Part shown: piece by piece, positions 25,387-34,382 of the stretch
Layout: the number at the start of each line of letters is the position of its first letter
Numbering within the stretch: position 1 is the stretch's first letter
From: Bacillus sp. AFS006103
GTDB lineage: Bacteria; Bacillota; Bacilli; Bacillales; Cytobacillaceae
Assembly: GCA_002559145.1 (NCBI GenBank)
Contig: NTXX01000004.1
Span: forward strand, 61,033 to 107,064
Length of the DNA: 46,032 nucleotides
Direction: 5' to 3'
The notes under the pieces: model-generated
What the model saw: the letters and a program-made list of their open reading frames with translations, nothing else
Told to the model about the DNA's origin: nothing
Databases searched by the model: none
Translations under genes and position numbers: made by a program

Positions 25387-26008
25387 AAAATAAAACATTA
25401 AAAGCTTGCATTCCAAAATATATCCCAAAGCCAATTAAAGAAAGTCCAGACAAACAGGATATCCCTACAAGTAATTGAGGTGTTAAAAATTTTCGAAAGT
25501 TGCTGGATACACTTGCCATGGCAATATCCCAAATCAATAACCCAATAAAAATCGCACTACTGTATAACACTAATTGACCAGTATTGTAGGTTGCGGCTGT
25601 TTTTGCAAGGACAGAGCCATAAATACCTAACCAAAAAAGAATCGTTAACGGATTGGATATTGACATAAGGAATCCAGAAAAAAACGATTTGACCAATGGT
25701 TCCTTTCCTCTGGAATGCTCCAAATTTATTTTCCCTGCATTCATGAAGGTTTCGATCCCTGTGTACATCAATACAAAACAGCCAAAAAACCAGAGAAAGG
25801 TCTGCATAAAGTCTGTCTCAAGAAATTGGACAACTCCTATGTAAACCACAAACATATATACACCATCTGCGACAACTGCCCCTACCCCAATTAGCCACGA
25901 GTGCATAAAGCCGCTTCTTATTCCCCTGTCAATTTGTGCTGCATTAATCGGCCCAATAGGAGCAGCCAGCGATAACCCTAACAGGATATAGCTCAAAAAT
26001 ACATTCAT
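25385..26008 (-). CDS. LysE family translocator (amino acid exporter)
   Basis: This 207-residue protein with about six membrane segments is of the LysE/RhtB family, which exports amino acids such as lysine, threonine or homoserine. The N-terminal signature GLSLAAPIGPINAAQIDRGI is clear, and SNPLTILFWLGIYGS matches the family segment near residue 115. GGGGGAGAGA precedes ATG 26008. The gene stands alone. Substrate unknown. Confidence 0.92.
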   Translation of the reverse strand: MNVFLSYILLGLSLAAPIGPINAAQIDRGIRSGFMHSWLIGVGAVVADGVYMFVVYIGVVQFLETDFMQTFLWFFGCFVLMYTGIETFMNAGKINLEHSRGKEPLVKSFFSGFLMSISNPLTILFWLGIYGSVLAKTAATYNTGQLVLYSSAIFIGLLIWDIAMASVSSNFRKFLTPQLLVGISCLSGLSLIGFGIYFGMQAFNVLF

Positions 26009-26165
26009 CTCTATCTCTCCCCCAAAAATAAATAGAAGCCTGTCTATAATTTTTATTCAGAGAAATAGGTTTGTACTACAGAAAAAATTAAATGAGCTTA
26101 CAAATCCAGGTAAACTATAACGCTGCTCTTATATTTTTGAAGACAAAATACTTTTATCCAATGAG

Positions 26166-27206
26166 TTAGTTGTTGGTTTCAGATATTTGTCTAAGGTCAA
26201 GATTATACAACTCATCCTCTACTGTTTGATTAAGCAAATGATGTCTTGGTTTTGGCAGATTAAAGGAATCAATATCAACAATATACTTTGGCCGCTGTTT
26301 TGATTCTTTATAAATTTTCCCTACATACTCTCCAATCAATCCGATCGCAATTAACTGCAAACCGCCAATAAGCCAGATTGAAGTAATCAGCGACGTCCAT
26401 CCCGTCTCGGTATTCCCAAAAATCTTTAGAGTTAAAAAATAGACTCCAAAGAATAGGCTCAGGAAGAAAGAAACCAATCCGATTATAAGAACAAAGCGAA
26501 TTGGCGATACAGAAAAGGACGTAATTCCGTCAAAAGCAAAGGCGAGCATCTTTTTTAAAGGATATTTCGTTTCACCCGCTTGCCTTTCAAGCCTGTCATA
26601 ATAAACCACATCCGAGCGAAAGCCGAGGAGAGGAACAATCCCCCGCAAAAATAAATTGACTTCGCTAAAACGTTCTAACTCTTGCACTGCTCTTTTACTC
26701 ATTAATCGGAAGTCTGCATGATTATAAACAAGGTCAACCCCCATCTTTTCCATGATTTTATAAAATCCTTGGGCGGTACTTCTTTTAAAAAGAGTATCCG
26801 TATCACGCCCCTTGCGAACGCCGTAAACAATTTCATTCCCATCATGAAACTTCAGGACAAACTCACGGATGACTTTGATATCATCCTGTAAATCTGCATC
26901 AATCGATACAACGCAATCAGAGAGCTCCATTGCAGTAAAAAGACCAGCAAGTAATGCATTTTGGTGACCGACATTTCTGGATAACTTTAAGCCACGAATA
27001 TATTCATTTCTTAATCCTTCCTTATATATTAATTCCCATGTACGGTCTTGACTTCCGTCATCAACAAACAAGATTTTACTTTGTTTAGAAACAAGCCTCT
27101 CGTTAATGAGCTCCTTCAACAATTGCTGTAGCTGAACAATGGTTACAGGTAAAACTTCTTCCTCGTTATAGCAAGGTACAACAATTGTAAGAACTTGTTC
27201 CATCAT
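26166..27206 (-). CDS. ykoT: Family 2 glycosyltransferase with two C-terminal membrane helices (YkoT-like)
   Basis: This 346-residue protein is a GT2 glycosyltransferase: VVPCYNEEEVLP at the N-terminus, VSIDADLQDD (the D-x-D region) at ~99-108 and KLSRNVGHQNALLAG. Two membrane helices lie at ~233-310. This is the DPM1/GtrB/YkoT type that moves a sugar from a nucleotide donor to undecaprenyl phosphate. The 27210-28901 gene ends three bases before its start, as in the B. subtilis ykoS-ykoT pair. The probable job is to supply lipid-linked sugar for the neighbouring membrane protein. Confidence 0.86.
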   Translation of the reverse strand: MMEQVLTIVVPCYNEEEVLPVTIVQLQQLLKELINERLVSKQSKILFVDDGSQDRTWELIYKEGLRNEYIRGLKLSRNVGHQNALLAGLFTAMELSDCVVSIDADLQDDIKVIREFVLKFHDGNEIVYGVRKGRDTDTLFKRSTAQGFYKIMEKMGVDLVYNHADFRLMSKRAVQELERFSEVNLFLRGIVPLLGFRSDVVYYDRLERQAGETKYPLKKMLAFAFDGITSFSVSPIRFVLIIGLVSFFLSLFFGVYFLTLKIFGNTETGWTSLITSIWLIGGLQLIAIGLIGEYVGKIYKESKQRPKYIVDIDSFNLPKPRHHLLNQTVEDELYNLDLRQISETNN

Positions 27207-27209
27207 CTG

Positions 27210-28901
27210 TTAAACCCCCGCTGTCTCCAAAGTCGTGTATAAATAGATTTTCCATGCTGATCTCTTTGATTCGAATACTTTAACTAACAATAATTGATTT
27301 TTCTTGGCATTATCGATCGGCAAAGCCGAAAAGATATAGCGGCCGCCCATGTCTTTAAAGGCATCCGTATTCAACATTAAACTTTTCAAATGACGTTTAG
27401 TATCCTTCTTGATCATATAATGTTTTCCAAGCTGTGCGCTAAAAATGTAGCAACGGCCGCCCCATTTATCAAAATACCTGCGAACCTCTTTATTTTTTGC
27501 CAATTCCTTTTCAATTATTTTCCGAAACTGATGTTTATAAGTTAATGGATAAAAATTATTATAGGTATCAAGTGTGTAAAAACCATTATATTGAGAGATG
27601 GCCGGGTGGATTCCAATACTAGCAATCCGGTATTCTTCCTTTGGAATCCCGATATATCCATCTATTTCTTGAAACATTTCCTCAGCAAAGAATTCTTTGA
27701 CAGTGGGTTTTTTTTGATAAATGATTTCATCATTAAATAGCCCTAAAAAGAGGAGCTGCAGGACAGCATACCACTTAGTTGTTCTAGCCCAGTCCTTTCC
27801 TTGTAGCGAAAGGATTTTTAATGCAAGGGCAAAGCCTGCATAAATAACCATCGGTCGCAAAAAGTGATAACGAGCGAAATTAAAGGTACTTAGAAAGTGG
27901 AATCGCTTTATTAAAGGTAACCATCCTTCATAAAACCAAAAAGCATACCAAATAGATAGCAAGATATTTAATGAGAATAAAAAAACAAATAGCTTTTCCT
28001 GCCCCCAAAGCTTTCTCCAGAAGACAATATACATTGCTGTAAAGGTTGCGGGTAAAATAAATAGTGTATGAACGGTCATCACATGGGTGTGTCCAAATAG
28101 GTAATTTTTTATAACAAGTCTTACCGATTTCCAAAAAGGCAGGGTTGCATAAAAATATTCATCCCGACTATTTGGTTCATCTATTAATAGAAATGAAAAA
28201 ATGAGCCTGTATTCAACTAGCATAAAAATGAGGGTCATATAGATCAGTGCGAACAAAAAGCGAAGGTTCCATACCTTTCTTCTGAAACAATCAACTAACC
28301 ACAAGCACCCCATGGCAGTTAAAAAAAAGAAAAATCCCAAAACAATACTTGCATAAAATGGAAGTAGGGTAAGCACCAAATAATCCTTCCAGGCTCCCTC
28401 ACCGTTGCGAATGTTAAGAAATGACCAAAGTGCAAGCGGCATTCCCAAAGTACTTAGCATCCCAGAAGGCCAAAATGGAGTTAGGGCAAATGAAAGAGCG
28501 GTGCCAATTTGTATAAACAGCCACTTCTCACCAGGTAAAAAGTGTTTTTTTAAAAGCCAATACATTCCAAAGAAAGCGACTATTCTTGTTATGGCTTGGC
28601 TTATACCATAGGCAGTCATGGTTGGGAAAAGTGCGTACAGCCAGACAATGATACTATATTCAGTTCCTATGGCATTTCTCGATAATTGTCCATTTATGAT
28701 TTGAGGAATAGTCGCATTAACTGAGCCAAACATTTCTCCACTTCTCGCTAAGACCTTATACCATGCTAAGTTTGAATCCAAATTATCATGAACACGAATA
28801 TGAGCATTTTCCTGAAGAATAAATAGTGGAGAAAGATAGACCGCTATGACAAGCAAAGCTAAGAAGATGAATCTTTGCTCTTTTTTTGTTTCAATAAGCA
28901 C
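27210..28901 (-). CDS. ykoS: Polytopic membrane protein YkoS-like (DUF6044), probable envelope glycosyltransferase
   Basis: In this 563-residue protein, the first ~380 residues hold about ten to eleven membrane segments; a soluble C-terminal part follows (~390-563). An early extracellular loop contains RVHDNLDSNLAWYKVL, with acidic residues as in GT-C glycosyltransferases. Together with the adjacent YkoT-like GT2 it fits a lipid-linked sugar transfer system. GTG 28901 follows GGAGGTG with 7-base spacing. DUF6044 and YkoS naming rest on gene pairing, length (~558 aa in B. subtilis) and general resemblance. Confidence 0.75.
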   Translation of the reverse strand: MLIETKKEQRFIFLALLVIAVYLSPLFILQENAHIRVHDNLDSNLAWYKVLARSGEMFGSVNATIPQIINGQLSRNAIGTEYSIIVWLYALFPTMTAYGISQAITRIVAFFGMYWLLKKHFLPGEKWLFIQIGTALSFALTPFWPSGMLSTLGMPLALWSFLNIRNGEGAWKDYLVLTLLPFYASIVLGFFFFLTAMGCLWLVDCFRRKVWNLRFLFALIYMTLIFMLVEYRLIFSFLLIDEPNSRDEYFYATLPFWKSVRLVIKNYLFGHTHVMTVHTLFILPATFTAMYIVFWRKLWGQEKLFVFLFSLNILLSIWYAFWFYEGWLPLIKRFHFLSTFNFARYHFLRPMVIYAGFALALKILSLQGKDWARTTKWYAVLQLLFLGLFNDEIIYQKKPTVKEFFAEEMFQEIDGYIGIPKEEYRIASIGIHPAISQYNGFYTLDTYNNFYPLTYKHQFRKIIEKELAKNKEVRRYFDKWGGRCYIFSAQLGKHYMIKKDTKRHLKSLMLNTDAFKDMGGRYIFSALPIDNAKKNQLLLVKVFESKRSAWKIYLYTTLETAGV

Positions 28902-28984
28902 ACTTCTTCACCTCCATAGATCAAGACTAAAAAAGGTAAATACCGTTTTACATTTTGCATTTAGGTAAAATATTATTCTCTCTG

Positions 28985-29025
28985 CAAAAAAATAAACCTT
29001 CCGGAGTATGTACCCCGGAAGGTTT
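28985..29025 (-). terminator. Terminator of the spo0E-like gene
   Basis: AAACCTTCCGG (28994-29004) pairs perfectly with CCGGAAGGTTT (29015-29025). On the minus strand it is followed by ATTTTTTTGC. It lies 18 bases past the stop at 29043. Confidence 0.9.
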
Positions 29026-29042
29026 TATGTGTTCGACATCAA

Positions 29043-29204
29043 TTATTGTTTTCCAAAATTATTAAAGACATTTAATAGAGAATCAAGTTTCTGGCTGCAT
29101 TTTACCACATGAGGATTCGAATAACCGTATAGATGCGCTAATTCAGCCATTTCTACCCTTGTTTTTTCAATATTTGATAGCAGCGTAATCAAACCAGTCG
29201 TCAT
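29043..29204 (-). CDS. Spo0E family aspartyl-phosphate phosphatase
   Basis: This 53-residue two-helix protein has IEKTRVEMAELAHLYGYSNP and the Spo0E signature around CSQKLDSLLN (consensus S-Q-x-L-D). Such proteins dephosphorylate Spo0A~P and delay sporulation. ATG 29204 follows AGAGGG by 8-9 bases; an ATG at 29252 would add 16 residues without a ribosome site. A perfect terminator follows. Members of this family are small and numerous, so which of Spo0E, YnzD or YisI it matches cannot be told. Confidence 0.85.
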   Translation of the reverse strand: MTTGLITLLSNIEKTRVEMAELAHLYGYSNPHVVKCSQKLDSLLNVFNNFGKQ

Positions 29205-29442
29205 AAAACCAACCCTCTTCCTTGTTGTTACTGTATTAATATTGATAACCATAATTTATAAGTTTTAGGCAGTAAAAACAAGTAGATTAATGAAAAAATT
29301 TCGTATTTTTTGTGAACATCGACCTATTTTCAAAAATATCATGTAGGCCTATTAGATCGATTCATTTTCGTCAATAATAGTAATAACTGTTTCAGCACCA
29401 GATCTAAATAATGGAGCTAAACACGAGGAAAGAGGTGTCCGT

Positions 29443-30429
29443 GTGCCGAACAGAGTTTATATCAGCTTTTTGCGCTTGCCGCTCCTCGTTCGAATACTAG
29501 TCATTGCGCTGCTCGTATTTCTATCATTTGGAATATCCATTCATTTATTAGAACCAGATACTTTTCCTACCATTTTCGATGGGATATGGTGGGCCATTAT
29601 TACTGCATCGACCGTAGGATATGGAGATTATGTTCCACATTCCTTCTTTGGAAGACTAACTGCAGTCATATTAATCCTGTTAGGTGTTGGAATTGTTTCC
29701 TCCTATTTTGGAACATTGGCAGCAGCTGCCGTTACTAAGCAAGATGCCTTTTCGGAAGGAAGAATTCCTTATAAAGGGGAAGGTCATATCATCATTATTG
29801 GCTGGAATGAACGCTCAAAGGAACTAATAAGTAAACTAACAAATTCAAAATATGTACAAATGATTGTTTTAATAGATGAAACATTAGAAGCAAACCCTGT
29901 AAAATCAAGGTTCGTCCATTTTATCCAAGGCAAAGGTCATGTGGATGAGACGATTATCAAAAGTGATATTCAAAATGCGGAGAAGGTGCTGATTACTGCT
30001 GATAGAGGGAACGATGAACTCCAAGCAGATATGAATAGTATTCTAACCTTACTCACAATCAAAGGGATTTGTCCTCAAGTAAAATGTATCGTGGAAATCT
30101 TAACGGCTGAGCAAGTGAATAATGCCTTAAGAGCCGGGGCGGATGAAGTCATTCAATCGAATAAATTGACATCTGTTTTTATGGTAAACAGTCTGCATTC
30201 GAATGGTGATGGGCTTCTTTCAAATATTGTCCATGAGTTACAAGACAGTCGATTGTCCTCCTATAGAGCTAAGGATGAGGAGATTGGACGGTCATTCACT
30301 GATGTTTGCCATATTTCATTAAAAAATGGTTTCCTGTTGATTGGGATTCAAAGAGGGGATGAAACATTTCTGAATCCATCCCACTCTTTGCAAATTGAGG
30401 AAAATGATCACTTATTAATTTTTAAATAG
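29443..30429 (+). CDS. yugO: Potassium channel protein with RCK domain (YugO-like)
   Basis: This 328-residue two-TM K+ channel has TM1 at ~14-36, the selectivity filter T57-V-G-Y-G-D62, TM2 at ~68-93, and a cytoplasmic RCK/TrkA-N domain starting GHIIIIGWNERSKELI (~113) with a final TrkA-C-like part. Length equals B. subtilis YugO, the channel used for membrane-potential signalling in biofilms. GTG 29443 lies 6 bases after GAGGTG. yugN follows tail to tail after one base. B. subtilis has mstX before yugO; no such gene is seen in 29205-29442. Confidence 0.9.
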   Translation: MPNRVYISFLRLPLLVRILVIALLVFLSFGISIHLLEPDTFPTIFDGIWWAIITASTVGYGDYVPHSFFGRLTAVILILLGVGIVSSYFGTLAAAAVTKQDAFSEGRIPYKGEGHIIIIGWNERSKELISKLTNSKYVQMIVLIDETLEANPVKSRFVHFIQGKGHVDETIIKSDIQNAEKVLITADRGNDELQADMNSILTLLTIKGICPQVKCIVEILTAEQVNNALRAGADEVIQSNKLTSVFMVNSLHSNGDGLLSNIVHELQDSRLSSYRAKDEEIGRSFTDVCHISLKNGFLLIGIQRGDETFLNPSHSLQIEENDHLLIFK

Positions 30430-30430
30430 T

Positions 30431-30844
30431 CTAATCAGCTAGGAGCAGCATTTCCAATTCCTGTGCCAAAGCTTTCCCTTCTTCAATAAATTGCTGCGGA
30501 AAGCTAGCATCTTTATCAACGGGCTCCTGAAACTGATTGAAGGTCCCGGAAAAGGTGCCTGTACTTGCTTCATCATCTAGTTCTGCCTCAAATACGTGCG
30601 ACAATAGAAACGGTCTCCCTAACTTAACTGTACAATTGTTATCATCAAGCTGCCCGTCGACTGCTTGAAAGGGCAAGCGTATGAACTGGTAGCCTTCGTC
30701 TTCACTACCGTTTATTTTATAATCAAACGCACCATGGTCATAATCCCAGTTCCCGCCAATCGTATAGCCGATTGGCTTTAGTTTTTGTTCTAACTCAAAC
30801 AAATCAAACTGCTTACCTTCCACCTTTGATGGCAATTCAATCAT
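30431..30844 (-). CDS. yugN: YugN family protein
   Basis: This 137-residue cytosolic protein starts MIELPSKVEGKQFDLFELEQ and contains GGNWDYDHGAFDYKI, matching the YugN-like family. GAGGAGGT precedes ATG 30844. It lies tail to tail with yugO, as members of the B. subtilis yug cluster. Function unknown; no catalytic motif is apparent. Confidence 0.85.
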   Translation of the reverse strand: MIELPSKVEGKQFDLFELEQKLKPIGYTIGGNWDYDHGAFDYKINGSEDEGYQFIRLPFQAVDGQLDDNNCTVKLGRPFLLSHVFEAELDDEASTGTFSGTFNQFQEPVDKDASFPQQFIEEGKALAQELEMLLLAD

Positions 30845-30901
30845 CTAAATTTACCTCCTCATTATCGATACGATTAGTTTCTCCAAACCAAGTAATTTTC
30901 A

Positions 30902-30938
30902 ATAAAAAAAGAGAGCTGATTTTATCTCATCAGCTCTC
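30902..30938 (-). terminator. Hairpin upstream of yugN, near-duplicate of the one at 31589
   Basis: GAGAGCTGAT (30911-30920) pairs perfectly with ATCAGCTCTC (30929-30938); on the minus strand seven T follow. It would stop transcripts arriving from the pgi side before yugN. The 26 bases from 30913 match those from 31589 at 24 positions. Confidence 0.75.
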
Positions 30939-31042
30939 AGACTGTTGAAAAATTTTATAGCCTTTTATTTTAGCTTTTTTTCTTTATCAATCAACCGCGT
31001 TAATTTGTTAAACGATGTAATTATATAGGTTTCTCAACTAGT

Positions 31043-31174
31043 CTGTTGATTGGTGCTCCAGGCACTTCGCTTTCCGCGGGCGTGCCGGGGAGCCTCCTCG
31101 TCGCTTCGCTTCTGCGGGGTCTCCCCTGCCCCGTACTCCCGCAGGAGTCTTCGTGCCTTCCGCGCCAATCAACG
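31043..31174 (+). repeat. GC-rich palindromic repeat, copy 2
   Basis: A ~130 bp element runs from GTTGATTGGTGCTCCAGGCA to TTCCGCGCCAATCAACGG with the same internal blocks as the copy at 22341 (CGCTTTCCGCGGGC, GGAGCCTCCTCG, CCCGCAGGAGTCTTCG) plus an extra CCCTGCCCCGTA. It forms, with the inverted copy at 31364, the flanks of a transposase remnant. Confidence 0.85.
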
Positions 31175-31237
31175 GTGTAGTATTCATTTTAAGGCCTTCC
31201 ACTCAACTAAAAAATATTAAGAATAAGTGGTGAATCA

Positions 31238-31321
31238 TTGTTTGAGCCAAAAGAGTTTAGACAAACTGAATACGAATTAGTGACAATTGATAAACTTGTT
31301 CCAGAAAATTTAGTGGGCTAG
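31238..31321 (+). pseudogene. Remnant of a transposase N-terminus (IS1182-like)
   Basis: Twenty-seven codons read LFEPKEFRQTEYELVTIDKL then VPENLVG and stop. Y-E-(L/M)-V-(T/S)-(I/L)-D-x-L-V-P-x-(N/D)-H-L is how many IS1182-type transposases begin; here the His is lost and the frame ends at once, so only the N-terminus survives. It is placed between two inverted copies of the GC-rich repeat. Family assignment is from pattern memory. Confidence 0.5.
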
Positions 31322-31363
31322 AAAAAAAGTATGTTGCAATGAATTAGGTTAATTTTCCAACCT

Positions 31364-31493
31364 GGTGATTGGAGCGGAGGGCACTCGACTCCTGCGGGAT
31401 AGAGAGGTCACTGGAGACCCCGCAGGCGCGAGCGCCGAGGAGGCTTCAGGACCTCCCCGCGGAAAGCGAGTGCCTGGAGCGGAAATCAACAGG
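31364..31493 (-). repeat. GC-rich palindromic repeat, copy 3 (inverted)
   Basis: This is the reverse complement of the type at 22341 and 31043: on the minus strand it reads TTGATTTCCGCTCCAGGCAC, CGCTTTCCGCGGGG, AGCCTCCTCGGCGC, and ends CCTCCGCTCCAATCACC. With copy 2 it makes a ~450 bp inverted-repeat block in the 785-base gap between yugN and pgi. Confidence 0.85.
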
Positions 31494-31543
31494 CTTGTCA
31501 GCAGGGACTACCAATTTATAGAAATCGGATTTTAGATTCAAAC

Positions 31544-31585
31544 AAAATAAAAAATTGCCGAGAAAATGTTTCTTTCTCGACAATT
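31544..31585 (-). terminator. Terminator of pgi
   Basis: AATTGCCGAGAAA (31553-31565) pairs with TTTCTCGACAATT (31573-31585) with one mismatch. On the minus strand TTTTTATTTTG follows. Confidence 0.8.
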
Positions 31586-31588
31586 CCT

Positions 31589-31622
31589 GAGCTGATTTTA
31601 TCTAATCGGCTCTCTTTCTTTT
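31589..31622 (+). terminator. Plus-strand terminator-like hairpin near pgi
   Basis: GAGCTGATT (31589-31597) pairs with AATCGGCTC (31604-31612), with one G-U, followed by TCTTTCTTTTTT. No intact plus-strand gene precedes it; it nearly duplicates the hairpin at 30911. Confidence 0.6.
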
Positions 31623-31629
31623 TTGTTGA

Positions 31630-32976
31630 TTATAATCTTTTTTCTAGTTCTGCCTTTTTCTCTTCAAATCCTGGTTTGCCTAAGAGGGCAAACATATTTA
31701 CTTTGTAAGCTTCAACACCCGGTTGATCAAAAGGATTGACTCCTAGTAAGTAACCGCTCATCGCACAGGCCTTCTCAAAGAAATAAACAAGGTAGCCTAG
31801 TGTATACTCATCCATTGCTGGGATATTAACAATTAAATTTGGAACGCCGCCGTCTGTGTGGGCGAGCATGGTCCCTTGAAATGCCTTATTATTAACAAAA
31901 TCAATCGTTTGACCAGCTAAGTAATTCAACCCGTCTAAGTCATTTTCGAATGCTTCAATTTTCAACTCGTGGCGTGGCTTTTCAACCTTAATGATCGTTT
32001 CAAACAAGTCACGACGGCCTTCTTGAACATATTGTCCAAGCGAATGAAGGTCTGTTGAGAAATTTGCAGAAGATGGATAAATACCTTTTTGGTCTTTCCC
32101 TTCACTTTCTCCAAATAATTGCTTCCACCACTCCGAAAAATACTGCAGCCCCGGTTCATAATTAATGAGCATTTCAATCGTCTTGCCTTTATTGTACAGG
32201 ACATTTCGAACAGCAGCGTACTGGTAGGCAGCATTATCTTCAAGTTCGGAATGACCAAAGTCCGCTTGTGCTTGCTGAGCGCCCTCCATAATTTTTTCAA
32301 GGTTTGCTCCGCTTACCGCAATTGGAAGTAACCCAACTGCAGTTAGTACTGAATAACGACCGCCAATATCATCAGCGATGACAAATGTCTCGTAACCCTC
32401 TTCGGTTGCTAATGTTTTCAGAGCACCCCTTGCTTTGTCCGTTGTCGCATAAATACGTTTGCGCGCTTCTTCTTGACCATATTTCTCTTCAAGAAGTTTG
32501 CGGAAAATACGGAAAGCAATTGCTGGTTCGGTTGTTGTACCCGACTTGGAAATGACATTAATAGAGAAGTCCTTTCCATCAAGGACGTCAATTAAATCCT
32601 GCATATAGGTAGAACTGATATTATTACCGACAAAAATAACTTGAGGTGTCTTTCGTTGTTCTTTTGGCAATACATTGTAAAAACTGTGCTGGAGCATTTC
32701 AATTGCTGCCCGTGCGCCAAGATACGAACCGCCGATACCAATCACAAGAAGTACATCAGAATCAGCCTTGATTTTTTCAGCAGATTTCTGGATGCGGGAA
32801 AACTCTTCCTTGTCATAATTGGTAGGAAGGTCAATCCACCCTAAAAAGTCACTGCCTGCCCCGGTTTGCTCATGTAAAGAATGATGAGCAACCTTTACAG
32901 CATCACGTAAATATGTAAGTTCATGTTCTCCAAAGAAGGTTAAAGCTTTTGAGTAATCAAAACGAACGTGTGTCAT
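31630..32976 (-). CDS. pgi: Glucose-6-phosphate isomerase
   Basis: This 448-residue cytosolic enzyme interconverts glucose-6-phosphate and fructose-6-phosphate. Phosphosugar isomerase segments are plain: [52 protein letters not shown], and a C-terminal [20 protein letters not shown] 32976 follows GGAGG by 7 bases; the frame to 33006 lacks a ribosome site. Length matches B. subtilis Pgi (450 aa), which also lies in the yug cluster. Confidence 0.97.
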   Translation of the reverse strand: MTHVRFDYSKALTFFGEHELTYLRDAVKVAHHSLHEQTGAGSDFLGWIDLPTNYDKEEFSRIQKSAEKIKADSDVLLVIGIGGSYLGARAAIEMLQHSFYNVLPKEQRKTPQVIFVGNNISSTYMQDLIDVLDGKDFSINVISKSGTTTEPAIAFRIFRKLLEEKYGQEEARKRIYATTDKARGALKTLATEEGYETFVIADDIGGRYSVLTAVGLLPIAVSGANLEKIMEGAQQAQADFGHSELEDNAAYQYAAVRNVLYNKGKTIEMLINYEPGLQYFSEWWKQLFGESEGKDQKGIYPSSANFSTDLHSLGQYVQEGRRDLFETIIKVEKPRHELKIEAFENDLDGLNYLAGQTIDFVNNKAFQGTMLAHTDGGVPNLIVNIPAMDEYTLGYLVYFFEKACAMSGYLLGVNPFDQPGVEAYKVNMFALLGKPGFEEKKAELEKRL

Positions 32977-33098
32977 GCATGATCCTCCATAAATTTTATT
33001 TTTCAATAATCACTTTAACGAATGATGAGCTGATTATCAAGGTAGGACTTTAATTGTAAACGTACCCATTTTCGACAAATTTCTTCTCAAGCGATAAA

Positions 33099-34262
33099 TT
33101 ATAGCGATGCCCGATAAATGGCTAAAACATCATCACGATTTAACTTTTTAAAATTCCCAAATTCTCCGTTTTCCATCGCTCGGTCAGCCATTAAATCTAG
33201 CTTCGAATCATCTATGTCATAATCTGCTAACCGTGATGGTGCTTCGATGCTATTCCAGAATTCACGTAACTTTTGAATCCCTTCAAGCCCTACTTCTTCG
33301 GCACTCCTGCCGTTATCATTCACACCAAACACTCGAACAGCAAGCTGCTTAAAGCGTTCCGGCTTCACGGATAAGTTATGCTGCATCCAGTGTGGGAATA
33401 GAATGGCAAGCCCGCCGCCATGCGGAATGTCATATACAGCAGATACGGCATGTTCAAGATTGTGAGTAGCCCAATCCCCACGGTATCCCATGTTCAAGAT
33501 CCCATTAAGGGCCATTGTCCCGCAGTAGAGGATGGTTGCCCGATGTTGATAGCTTTCTAAGTCAGAAAGCAACTGAGGGGCCGTTTCCATCACTGTAATG
33601 AGTAGGGATTCACACATGCGGTCTTGAAAATCCGTACTTTCTTCTAAATGAAAATAATGTTCTAGAACATGGGTCATCATATCGACCATTCCATAAATCG
33701 TTTGATTTCTCGGAACCGAAAACGTATTAACGGGGTCTAAGATAGAGAATTTAGGGTAAGTTACCGGGCTTCCCCAGCCATACTTTTCATTTGTCTCCCA
33801 ATTCGTAATAACAGAACCGGAATTCATTTCTGAGCCCGTTGCCGCAAGCGTCAAGACCGTTCCAAATGGGAGCGCCTCTTTTGCAAATGCCTTTTTTACG
33901 ACTAAATCCCATGCATCTCCGTCATATTTCGCTCCCGCTGCGATTAGCTTTGTACAGTCAATCACACTGCCGCCGCCAACAGCCAACAAGAAGTCAATTC
34001 CTTCTTGCTTACAAATGTCTACCCCTTTACGTGCGGTAGTAATCCGGGGATTCGGTTCCACACCTGAAAGTTCAAAAACCTCAACACCGATTTCAGATAA
34101 TAAGTTGATAACATTTTCATATAAACCACTTCGTTTGATGCTGCCGCCGCCATAGACAAGCAACACCTTTTTACCATAACGGGGCACTTCTGTTTTTAAC
34201 TTCTCTAGTTCACCCTTACCAAAAATTAATTTGGTTGGATTCCAAAAAGTAAAATTCTCCAA
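33099..34262 (-). CDS. yugJ: Iron-containing alcohol dehydrogenase (YugJ-like, butanol dehydrogenase type)
   Basis: This 387-residue NAD(P)H-dependent group III alcohol dehydrogenase carries nucleotide-binding [11 protein letters not shown] and [20 protein letters not shown]; likely Fe ligands include D194-type and H residues in [14 protein letters not shown] and [23 protein letters not shown] 34262 follows AAGGATGGTG. B. subtilis YugJ has the same length; YugK is a close paralogue, so J versus K is not certain. It reduces aldehydes or oxidises alcohols such as butanol. It lies between pgi and rocG on the same strand with its own spacing. Confidence 0.9.
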   Translation of the reverse strand: MENFTFWNPTKLIFGKGELEKLKTEVPRYGKKVLLVYGGGSIKRSGLYENVINLLSEIGVEVFELSGVEPNPRITTARKGVDICKQEGIDFLLAVGGGSVIDCTKLIAAGAKYDGDAWDLVVKKAFAKEALPFGTVLTLAATGSEMNSGSVITNWETNEKYGWGSPVTYPKFSILDPVNTFSVPRNQTIYGMVDMMTHVLEHYFHLEESTDFQDRMCESLLITVMETAPQLLSDLESYQHRATILYCGTMALNGILNMGYRGDWATHNLEHAVSAVYDIPHGGGLAILFPHWMQHNLSVKPERFKQLAVRVFGVNDNGRSAEEVGLEGIQKLREFWNSIEAPSRLADYDIDDSKLDLMADRAMENGEFGNFKKLNRDDVLAIYRASL

Positions 34263-34335
34263 TTGATTACACCATCCTTTTCCCCTTTACATTATTAGTT
34301 ATTATGGTTCATTTTGCAAAAAAACCGAGCTAATT

Positions 34336-34380
34336 TATAATAAAAAATTCCTTGCATCATCGAGTCGATGCAAGGAATTT
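34336..34380 (-). terminator. Terminator of rocD-rocG
   Basis: A 14-bp perfect stem, AAATTCCTTGCATC (34345-34358) with GATGCAAGGAATTT (34367-34380), stands directly after the rocG stop. A T-rich tail follows on the minus strand. Confidence 0.92.
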
Positions 34381-34382
34381 CT

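Noticed and set aside
26009..26165. Gap between the LysE gene and ykoT
   Set aside because: AT-rich with no convincing hairpin, promoter or frame; nothing is annotated.
29205..29442. mstX or a ydaO-type riboswitch before yugO
   Set aside because: No open frame with a ribosome site and no recognisable riboswitch core in this stretch; I see nothing else in it.
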